DNA of 8,285 nt from JBOHRE01 sp050732635 (GTDB lineage Bacteria > Gemmatimonadota > Gemmatimonadetes > Longimicrobiales > RSA9). The stretch is from contig JBOHRE010000124.1 in NCBI GenBank assembly GCA_050732635.1, positions 1 through 8,285 on the forward strand, read 5' to 3'. Positions 1-6,894 of this stretch are shown here, piece after piece. The notes under the pieces were generated by a model that saw only the letters and a list, made by a program, of their open reading frames with translations, was not told the origin of the DNA and did not search any database. A program made the position numbers and the translations under genes. Position 1 is the first letter of the stretch. Every line of letters starts with the position of its first letter.

Positions 1-938
1 GGCGGGGGCGGGGGTACCCGGCGGGTGTCGGCCGCGGCCCGCGATCCGGCTCCGGCTGCCGATCCGGCCGCGGCGCCCGTTGCCGCTCCGGCTCCCGCTG
101 CCGCTCCGGGTCCGGTTGCCGCCCTCCGGCGCGGTCCGGCCATGCGCGCGAACTCGCGGCCGATGAAGAAATCGTCGCCAGCGCGGACCGCGCCACGTCG
201 CCAGTCGCGTCCATACCACGTCGTGTCCTGGCTGACGATGTTGAGCTCGACCACGCCCCGCGCCTCCAGCTCGCGGGCCTCGCGCAGCAGCGCGTCCAGC
301 GGCGTCGAGCGGAAGCGGCCGCGCATGAGCGGGATCGCACAGAACGCGCAGGTGTGATCGCAGCCTTCGCTGATCTTCAGGAACGTCGTGTGGGGCGTCG
401 CCGTGGTGAGCGCGCGCAGCGGCCGCTCCATGGTCGGCAGCGGCGCGGCTTCGGGCCCGAGCAGGCCTCTCGCCCGCAGCTCCGGCAGCAGACGGTCGGT
501 CTCGGTGAGACCGAGGAAGAGATCGACCTCGGGGAGCTCCGCGCTCAGCTCATCCTTGTAGCGCTGCACGAGACAACCCAGCGCAACGACCGCCCGCGCC
601 CGGCCGGCCTGCTTCGACCGGACCGCGGCGAGGATGGCGTCGACCGATTCTTCCTTGGCCATGTCGATGAAGCCGCACGTATTGACCAGGATGACGTCCG
701 CCTCGCCTTCGGCCGCCACGACCCGCGCGCCGGTGTGCAGCACGCGTGCGAGCAGCCGCTCGCTGTCGACCGTGTTCTTGTCGCAGCCCAGCGTGATCAT
801 TGCCACGCGCAGCTCTTGCGGCTGATGGGAAGCGCGCTGCGCCGGAAGCGACTGGGAGCGGCGGCCCGAGGGCCGCACGGCCGTGTCGTGCCCTGCGAGC
901 ACGGGCAGAGCGATACGGCGGGTGGGGAGTGGACTCAT
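1..938 (-). CDS. rimO: Ribosomal protein S12 methylthiotransferase RimO, 3' end cut by window edge
   Basis: A radical-SAM enzyme that adds a methylthio group to a conserved aspartate of ribosomal protein S12 in the cytoplasm, using two [4Fe-4S] clusters. The reading frame has no stop from the ATG at 938 to base 1. The N-terminal UPF0004 domain carries its three cluster cysteines at about residues 52 (LGCDKN), 88 (VNTCGF) and 122 (LGCLVQRY). The radical-SAM motif CxxxCxxC follows at 193, 197 and 200 (SEGCDHTCAFC), then MRGRFRS and SQDTTWYGRD near 236-245. The GCLVQRY and SQDTTxYG context favours RimO over MiaB or MtaB. The C-terminal half and TRAM domain lie outside the window. Two oddities: about 44 residues precede the usual start of the family, and an in-frame GTG at 806 with AAGAG just upstream could be the true start; and from about residue 246 to the edge the sequence is Ala/Gly/Arg-rich and no longer looks like RimO. 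It starts 19 bases after the lolA stop, so co-transcription is likely. The identity is firm; the start is uncertain. Confidence 0.9.
   Translation of the reverse strand, partial: MSPLPTRRIALPVLAGHDTAVRPSGRRSQSLPAQRASHQPQELRVAMITLGCDKNTVDSERLLARVLHTGARVVAAEGEADVILVNTCGFIDMAKEESVDAILAAVRSKQAGRARAVVALGCLVQRYKDELSAELPEVDLFLGLTETDRLLPELRARGLLGPEAAPLPTMERPLRALTTATPHTTFLKISEGCDHTCAFCAIPLMRGRFRSTPLDALLREARELEARGVVELNIVSQDTTWYGRDWRRGAVRAGDDFFIGREFARMAGPRRRAATGPGAAAGAGAATGAAAGSAAGAGSRAAADTRRVPPPP
43..120. repeat. Degenerate hexamer repeat inside rimO
   Basis: On the plus strand this stretch divides in register into thirteen six-base units such as GATCCG, GCTCCG, GCTGCC and GTTGCC. Several units recur exactly: GCTCCG three times, GCTGCC twice, GATCCG twice and GTTGCC twice. 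Because six is a multiple of three, the repeat keeps the rimO frame open. On the minus strand it encodes a chain made almost only of Ala and Gly with a few Thr, Ser and Pro. It probably arose by slippage of a short repeat. Its effect on the protein is unknown. Confidence 0.65.
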
Positions 939-957
939 TACGTCGAGTATATGCGGC

Positions 958-1884
958 TCAGCCGCGATCGACCACCGTGGCGCCCGCGGGCGGCTCGAAT
1001 CGGAACAGCGAGTCGTCCAGGCGTGGGTTGATGCGCAGGTCGGAGAGCCGGAACTCGCGCACAGTACCGTTCTCCTCACGGATCTCGAAGCGTCGCACCA
1101 GCGCGTCCTGCGTGTCGATCCAGACCTTGAGCGCACGGTAGCCCGCGGCCGCCCGCGGCTCGAGCGTCAGCACGTGTGCGCTGCGGCCGTCCACCTCCTC
1201 GGTCCCCTCGAGCGTCGCGCGGAAGCGCGCGACCGGATCGCCGATGAACTGTCGACGCAGGTCGACCGCACCGGCGCCGCCCGCACCCGCCGACGTGCGC
1301 AGCACCTGCTTCGGATCGACGCTGGGATAGTAGATCCAGATGTGGCGTCCGTCGCTGACGATCACATCGCCCTCGGGGTCGCTGAACCGCATGAGGAACC
1401 GGTCCGGTGTGCGCTGATAGATCGTGCCGCTGCTGGTCGTGCTCGAGCGCAGCAGCGGGTTATCGAGCCGTTGCACGAACTCGGTCTGCAGCGATTGCAC
1501 GCGCTCGTATGCCGCCGACGCGCGGCGCAGCACAGCCTCGGCGGACGCGCCCTCATTCGGCTGCGACGGTGCACCCGCCGTCGGCCCGGCGTCAGCCGGC
1601 GCCGGCGGGCGGCTGCCCGAATGCGCCGCACCGGCCTCGCGCGCCTCACGCTCCAGCAGCGCAGCGCCGACGCCGTTCACCGTGTCCAGACCGCGCACCG
1701 GATCGTCGACACGCAGCTCGCTCGGCGAACTCGTGTCGGGCGCGAACACGTGATTCGACGACGGCGCCGACGTCGACGCGCTCGCGTCCGCGCCACTCTC
1801 GTCGGCCACGAAATGATTGCGGGCGCCCAGCGCGATTGCGGCCGCGACGCCCGCGAAAGCCAATGCGATCAGTACTCGTTTCAC
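958..1884 (-). CDS. lolA: Outer-membrane lipoprotein carrier LolA-like protein with long disordered leader
   Basis: LolA ferries lipoproteins through the periplasm from the LolCDE exporter to the outer membrane. From the GTG at 1884 the product is 308 residues. It begins MKR followed by a hydrophobic run (residues 4-21) that fits a Sec signal peptide or a membrane anchor; I see no lipobox cysteine. Residues about 22-113 are rich in Ser, Ala, Pro, Asp and Gly and look disordered. The LolA beta-domain spans about 114-308, recognised by YERVQSLQTEFVQRL, GTIYQRTPDRFLMRF, VSDGRHIWIYYP, VDPKQVL, VWIDTQDALVRRFEI and LFRFEPPAGATVVD. Typical LolA proteins are near 200 residues, so the leader is extra. 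The frame stays open upstream, and a second candidate start, GTG at 1992, overlaps the ftsK stop as GTGA. I prefer 1884 because it puts the hydrophobic segment at the N-terminus, although neither start has a clear Shine-Dalgarno. The gene lies between ftsK and rimO. It also implies an outer membrane. Confidence 0.85.
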   Translation of the reverse strand: MKRVLIALAFAGVAAAIALGARNHFVADESGADASASTSAPSSNHVFAPDTSSPSELRVDDPVRGLDTVNGVGAALLEREAREAGAAHSGSRPPAPADAGPTAGAPSQPNEGASAEAVLRRASAAYERVQSLQTEFVQRLDNPLLRSSTTSSGTIYQRTPDRFLMRFSDPEGDVIVSDGRHIWIYYPSVDPKQVLRTSAGAGGAGAVDLRRQFIGDPVARFRATLEGTEEVDGRSAHVLTLEPRAAAGYRALKVWIDTQDALVRRFEIREENGTVREFRLSDLRINPRLDDSLFRFEPPAGATVVDRG

Positions 1885-1988
1885 GTCAGTCCAAACCGAC
1901 CTTCCGTGTGTTCCACTGTCTACCCGGAGCGGATGGGCGCGTTCCGGAACGGCGATGTCGACGCGCTGTGGTGAGCGAACGAGCGAGG
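1885..1988. other. Gap between ftsK and lolA with a 12-bp palindrome
   Basis: This 104-base gap separates the ftsK stop from the preferred lolA GTG. I see no gene of its own, no T-rich terminator and no convincing -35/-10 pair. Its one regular element is the perfect palindrome CGTTCCGGAACG at 1940-1951. The lolA frame is open throughout, so the gap would be coding if lolA starts at the GTG at 1992. Confidence 0.5.
1940..1951. repeat. Perfect 12-bp palindrome upstream of lolA
   Basis: CGTTCCGGAACG reads the same on both strands and lies about 56 bases upstream of the lolA GTG. Palindromes of this size can be dimeric repressor sites, but this one fits no regulator family I can name. In DNA this GC-rich a chance palindrome is quite possible. 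Confidence 0.4.
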
Positions 1989-4220
1989 TCACTCCAAGCC
2001 GACCAGCACCTCGCGCGGCTTCGATCCATCCGGCGGGCCGAGCACGCCGGCCGCGTGAAGCTGGTCGATGATGCGAGCGGCGCGACCGTAGCCGATGCGC
2101 AGCCTCCGCTGCAGGAGCGAGGTCGATCCTTGCTGGAACTGCACGCAGATCTCGGCGGCCTGCTGGAACAGCGGATCGCGCTCGGCGACGAGGTCCTCGG
2201 GCAGCTCGTCGGCTTCCGCGGCCTCGCGCGCGCGCACGACCTCGAGAATGTCCTCTTCGGCCGCGGCCGGCGCCTGCTCCCGCGCCCGATACCACTCCAT
2301 CAGCGCCTCCGTATCATCGGTGCTGATGTAGGCGCCCTGCACGCGCACGGGATCGGAGCGACCGGGTGGCAGGAACAGCATATCCCCGTTGCCCAGCAGC
2401 GCGTCGGCTCCGTTCTGGTCCAGGATCGTGCGCGAGTCGACCTTCGAGGCCACGCGGAACGCGATGCGGCACGGAAAATTCGCCTTGATCAGGCCCGTGA
2501 TGACGTTCACGCTGGGACGTTGCGTCGCCACGATCAGGTGGATGCCAATGGCGCGCGCCTTCTGCGCGAGCTGCGCGAGTGGGCGTTCGATCTCCGACTG
2601 CACCGACATCATCAGATCGGCCAACTCATCGATGATGAGCACGATGAACGGAAGTGGCCCACCATCGTAGGCGCGCGCCGCGTCGCTATCCGCGACATCG
2701 TCCGCGTCGTCCTCCTCGGCCGGCCAGCGCAGCACGCGCCTTTCTTCGACGCGGCGATTGAACTCGCTCACCGAGCGCGCGCCGTTTTCGGCGATTAGAC
2801 CGTAGCGCCGCTCCATTTCGAGCACCGCCCAGCGCAGCACGACCGCGGCGTCCTTCGGGTCCGTCACCACCGGATGCCGCAGGTGCGGCAGGTCGCCGTA
2901 CATGCTCAACTCGACCATCTTCGGATCGATCATCAGCAGACGCAGCGAGCGTGGCGAGTGGCGGTAGACCAGGCTGGTGATGATCGTATTGATGCAGACC
3001 GATTTGCCGGAACCGGTCGCGCCGGCGATCAGCACGTGCGGCATGCGCGTCAGGTCACTGACATACGGATTGCCGGTCAGGTCCTTGCCGAGCGCGAGCG
3101 GCAGCAAGCCGCGCGAGCGGCGGAACGCCGGCGCCTCGACGATCTCGCGCAACTGCACGACTTCGGCGACCGGATTCGGCACTTCCACGCCGACCGCGCC
3201 CTTCCCCGGAATCGGCGCGACGATGCGCACGCTGGGCGCCTTGAGTGCGAGCGCCAGGTCCGCATCCAGGTTCGCGATACGATTCACCTTCACGCCCGGC
3301 GCCGGGACCACCTCGTACTGCGTCACCACCGGCCCGGTGGTACGCCCGCCGATCTGCCCCTCGACGCGGAACGTCTTCAGCGTGTCGATCAGGACCGCGC
3401 CCAGGCGGTCCAGCTCACCCTCCGCCATTGACGCGTCACGCGCCGGCTGGGGCGTCAGCAAGTCGATCGGCGGCAGGTCGTCGGACTCCGGTCGGCCCGT
3501 GTCCTCGAGCTCCGTCTCACGCAGGCGTGACCGGCGACGTCGCCGGAGCAGCCCGGTGGCGCTCGCATCGGCCGTCGCCAACGCCGCTTCGCTGTCGAGC
3601 TCGATCTCCGGCAGCAGCTCCTCGGTCGGCGGCGCGAACCCGCGCGCCGCGTGGGTCACGGCCGTGCCCGAATCCGGGCCCGTACGGCGGACTGCGCTGG
3701 CGACGGCGCGTGCCGCGCTCCGCGCCGGGTTCCAGCCCAGCGTCGCCACACAGAGTCCGAGGGTCACGAACAGCAGCAGCAGCACGGCCCCGAGCCAGCC
3801 CAGTCCAGCCGCCAGCAGGGCGCCGACGACGCCACCCAGCCAGCCCGCCGCCTCGGGCCGTACCACTCCAGCGGGCGCGAGCACGTCCGGCGCCAGCAGC
3901 ATCGCGCCGGTCGGCAACACCAGCGCCAGACCGAGCCCCAGCGTGCCCCACCGCAACCCCCTGCCCCGCTCGATCCAGCCGAACGCCACCGCGCCACCCA
4001 GCGCCGCGACCAGTGCCAGCACGGGCGCGCCGATGCCGAAGGCGCCGACCACGCCGCGCGCGAAGCCCGCGCCCGCCGGTCCGAGCAGGTTCTGCGAGCT
4101 ACCCAACCGCTCGCCCAGCCCGCCCAGCACGTTCGCGGGCACCAGACTCAGCAGCATGAACAGCGCGAGCGCGAGCAGCCCGAGTCCTGCGAGCTCGCGT
4201 CGCTGCTCCTCTGAGATCAT
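1989..4220 (-). CDS. ftsK: DNA translocase FtsK/SpoIIIE family
   Basis: A septum-anchored motor that pumps chromosome termini into the daughter cells at division and, in known systems, activates XerCD recombination at dif. The product is 743 residues from ATG at 4220, nearer in size to SpoIIIE than to E. coli FtsK with its very long linker. The N-terminus holds about four membrane segments (roughly 9-30, 58-83, 92-112 and 125-160). A charged, probably flexible linker runs from about 165 to 255. The FtsK alpha domain follows (LGAVLIDTLKTFRVEGQIGG, GPVVTQYEVVPAPGVKV). The RecA-like motor has Walker A GATGSGKS at 400-407 (Lys406), Walker B IVLIIDELADL with Asp531-Glu532, then VATQRPSVNVITGLIKANFP and SRTILDQNGADALLGNGDML. 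The C-terminal winged-helix gamma domain (about 682-743, DPLFQQAAEICV to GYGRAARIIDQL) is the part that reads polar chromosomal motifs in relatives. An acidic loop (about residues 506-520, EEDDADDVADSD) sits just before Walker B. All key motifs are intact. The ribosome-binding site is weak. Confidence 0.97.
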   Translation of the reverse strand: MISEEQRRELAGLGLLALALFMLLSLVPANVLGGLGERLGSSQNLLGPAGAGFARGVVGAFGIGAPVLALVAALGGAVAFGWIERGRGLRWGTLGLGLALVLPTGAMLLAPDVLAPAGVVRPEAAGWLGGVVGALLAAGLGWLGAVLLLLFVTLGLCVATLGWNPARSAARAVASAVRRTGPDSGTAVTHAARGFAPPTEELLPEIELDSEAALATADASATGLLRRRRRSRLRETELEDTGRPESDDLPPIDLLTPQPARDASMAEGELDRLGAVLIDTLKTFRVEGQIGGRTTGPVVTQYEVVPAPGVKVNRIANLDADLALALKAPSVRIVAPIPGKGAVGVEVPNPVAEVVQLREIVEAPAFRRSRGLLPLALGKDLTGNPYVSDLTRMPHVLIAGATGSGKSVCINTIITSLVYRHSPRSLRLLMIDPKMVELSMYGDLPHLRHPVVTDPKDAAVVLRWAVLEMERRYGLIAENGARSVSEFNRRVEERRVLRWPAEEDDADDVADSDAARAYDGGPLPFIVLIIDELADLMMSVQSEIERPLAQLAQKARAIGIHLIVATQRPSVNVITGLIKANFPCRIAFRVASKVDSRTILDQNGADALLGNGDMLFLPPGRSDPVRVQGAYISTDDTEALMEWYRAREQAPAAAEEDILEVVRAREAAEADELPEDLVAERDPLFQQAAEICVQFQQGSTSLLQRRLRIGYGRAARIIDQLHAAGVLGPPDGSKPREVLVGLE

Positions 4221-4405
4221 TCGGTTGCCGGTGTGAGGTTGCCAGCCGCCTGCCGTGCGTCCTGCAGCACGCCTGCCGCGAGCCAGAGGGGAGGAGCCCG
4301 CGTATCGTCCGGCGCAGCCGCCGGACGCCCTAGCGCTTTCAAACTGTCGACACCCGCCCGATTTGTCGATCCCGTCCCTTATCGCCTAACGCAGAAGCGC
4401 CCGCC
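4221..4405. other. Non-coding gap between accC and ftsK
   Basis: This 185-base stretch between the accC stop and the ftsK ATG is the largest gap in the window. It contains the 8-bp-stem hairpin at 4306-4327. On the minus strand upstream of that hairpin it also has a less GC-rich patch around 4335-4370 with two copies of TCGACA. I see no conserved small gene and cannot support a specific -35/-10 pair. Its length and the hairpin suggest a break between the acc operon and the ftsK unit, so an ftsK promoter is likely to be here, but that is inference. Confidence 0.5.
4306..4327. repeat. Perfect hairpin, 8-bp stem and 6-base loop
   Basis: The arms CGTCCGGC (4306-4313) and GCCGGACG (4320-4327) are exact reverse complements around a six-base loop. 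The stem lies 78 bases beyond the accC stop and about 85 bases before the ftsK start. Neither strand has a T-run after it, so it is not a standard intrinsic terminator. It could be an mRNA 3'-end stabiliser, a weak terminator or part of the ftsK leader. Confidence 0.6.
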
Positions 4406-5773
<1,368 letters not shown>

Positions 5774-5786
5774 CGAAATCGGCGGG

Positions 5787-6410
5787 TTACTTCTTCAGCT
5801 CGACGCGGAACAGCACCTGTCCGTACTCGACCGGCTCCGCGTTGGTGACCAGGACCTCGCGCACCGTGCCGTCGACCTCCGACTCCAGCTCGTTCATGAG
5901 CTTCATCGCCTCGAGGATGCACAGTGTCTGGCCTTTCACGATCGTCGAGCCGACTTCTGCGTACGGCGGCGCGTCGGGCGCTGGCGCTCGATAGAACGTG
6001 CCGACCATCGGCGACTTCACTTCATGGAGATCCGTCCGAGGCGGCGCCGTCGCGCTTGCCGGGCCCGCATTCGATTCCGGCGGCGACGCCGTTTCGCTGG
6101 CCGCTGCGTCCGAGCCAGGCTCGCGCGCCGTGCCGCTCGCTTGCGCGACCGTGGCGGCCGCTGGTCCGGGCGCGTTCGGCGCCGGCGGTGGCGTCTTCGC
6201 CACCCGGATGCGGGTGCCCGCCCGGCTGATCTCGAGCGAGTCGATGCCGCTGTCGTCGACGGCGGCGATCAGTGCACGAACGAAATCGAGATCGATCAGC
6301 GGCTTCGATGCGTTCTTGGTATACCCGCTATTCGTGCTCGAGTCGACGGTCTCGCGAGAGCCTGCGCGACCCGCTTTCTTGCCCGTGGCCTTGCCGCCCG
6401 TGGCTGCCAT
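5787..6410 (-). CDS. accB: Biotin carboxyl carrier protein of acetyl-CoA carboxylase (BCCP)
   Basis: AccB carries covalently bound biotin between the biotin carboxylase AccC and the carboxyltransferase AccAD. The 207-residue product has four parts. Residues 1 to about 37 form a basic, Ala/Gly/Lys/Ser-rich extension. A conserved N-terminal helix region follows (LIDLDFVRALIAAVDDSGID, SLEISRAGTRIRVAK). A Pro/Ala-rich mobile linker comes next (about 75-125). The C-terminal biotinyl domain has VKSPMVGTFYRAPAPDAPPY and the biotinylation motif EAMKLMNE with target Lys170, 37 residues from the end as expected. SPMVGTFY with its thumb-like context is typical of AccB rather than of oxaloacetate decarboxylase chains. 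The ATG at 6410 was chosen because GGGAGAAGG, a good ribosome-binding site, lies just upstream; the frame is open further but would run deep into aroQ. E. coli BCCP has 156 residues, so both the extension and the linker add length. It is followed by accC. Confidence 0.95.
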   Translation of the reverse strand: MAATGGKATGKKAGRAGSRETVDSSTNSGYTKNASKPLIDLDFVRALIAAVDDSGIDSLEISRAGTRIRVAKTPPPAPNAPGPAAATVAQASGTAREPGSDAAASETASPPESNAGPASATAPPRTDLHEVKSPMVGTFYRAPAPDAPPYAEVGSTIVKGQTLCILEAMKLMNELESEVDGTVREVLVTNAEPVEYGQVLFRVELKK

Positions 6411-6434
6411 TGCCTTCTCCCGTTGCGAACGGAG
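6411..6434 (-). promoter_or_regulatory. accB ribosome-binding site, possibly inside a small hairpin
   Basis: On the minus strand the sequence before the accB ATG contains GGGAGAAGG at good spacing, the clearest Shine-Dalgarno in the window. The same bases can form a stem: CTCCGTT-CGC-AACGGGAG at 6434-6417 pairs with one bulged G, which would hide the GGGAG core. The stem is short, with a three-base loop, so masking would be mild. The ribosome-binding site is well supported; a regulatory role for the hairpin is only a suggestion. Confidence 0.55.
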
Positions 6435-6453
6435 CGCCGAGTTCAACGACCGC

Positions 6454-6894
6454 TCAGGCGCTGCGCTGCAGGTGGTGGACCAGCCCGCGCACCGCCAGGC
6501 GGTAGCTCTCCGCGCCGAATCCCATGACAACGCCCGTGGCGACGCCCGCCAGCAACGAACGGCGGCGAAACGACTCCCGGGCGAGCGTGTTCGACAGGTG
6601 TACCTCGACGAACGGACGCGCCACCCCGACCAGCGCATCGCGTAGCGCAATGCTCGTGTGGGTGTACGCGCCCGCATTGATCACGAACCCAGCGACTTCG
6701 GGCGCATCCGCATGGATGCGATCGATCAGCGCACCCTCACCATTCGCCTGGAAATTCCGCAGCTCGACGCCGAGATCGGCGCCCAGCTGCTCCAAGGAGG
6801 TGGCGATCTCGGCGAGCGTCGAGCGTCCATAGATCTCCGGCTCGCGCGCGCCCAACAGGTTCAGGTTCGGCCCGTGCAGGACCGAGATCCTCAA
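6454..6894 (-). CDS. aroQ: Type II 3-dehydroquinate dehydratase
   Basis: Catalyses the third step of the shikimate pathway, 3-dehydroquinate to 3-dehydroshikimate, as a dodecameric cytoplasmic enzyme in the family. From the TTG at 6894 it has 146 residues, the usual size. The N-terminal signature (R)ISVLHGPNLNLLGAREPEIYG supplies Arg17 and the catalytic Tyr22. FQANGEGALIDRIH follows. INAGAYTHTSIALRDAL gives Asn73 and His79. VEVHLSNTLARESFR contains Glu97, the catalytic His99 and the substrate-binding Arg110. The protein ends with GVVMGFGAESYRLAVRGL. I chose TTG because it lies where family members begin and overlaps the stop of the upstream gene (TTGA), suggesting translational coupling. GTG at 6915 would add seven residues and has AGGG close upstream, so it is a real alternative. 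The gene is followed after 43 bases by accB; aroQ-accB-accC is a known order in several bacterial groups, although no obvious pathway reason explains it. Confidence 0.95.
   Translation of the reverse strand: MRISVLHGPNLNLLGAREPEIYGRSTLAEIATSLEQLGADLGVELRNFQANGEGALIDRIHADAPEVAGFVINAGAYTHTSIALRDALVGVARPFVEVHLSNTLARESFRRRSLLAGVATGVVMGFGAESYRLAVRGLVHHLQRSA

Noticed and set aside
958..2295. Minus-strand frame of lolA extended to 2295
   Set aside because: The extension runs through the ftsK C-terminal domain in another frame and encodes only Arg/Ala/Gly shadow sequence.
883..3431. Several plus-strand open frames opposite lolA and ftsK (for example 883-1974, 1407-2798)
   Set aside because: Composition is Arg/Ala/Ser/Pro-rich shadow coding with no recognisable domain, and the minus strand is explained by conserved genes.
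2977..4236. Plus-strand open frame of 419 codons opposite ftsK
   Set aside because: Antisense to the ftsK membrane and motor domains, Ser/Pro/Ala-rich, no motif and no ribosome-binding site.
4306..4327. Classical intrinsic terminator
   Set aside because: The stem is perfect but no T-run follows on either strand, so I list it only as a hairpin.
5787..6677. accB frame extended upstream to 6677
   Set aside because: The added part overlaps aroQ and is Arg/Trp/Ser-rich shadow sequence. The ATG at 6410 has a good ribosome-binding site.
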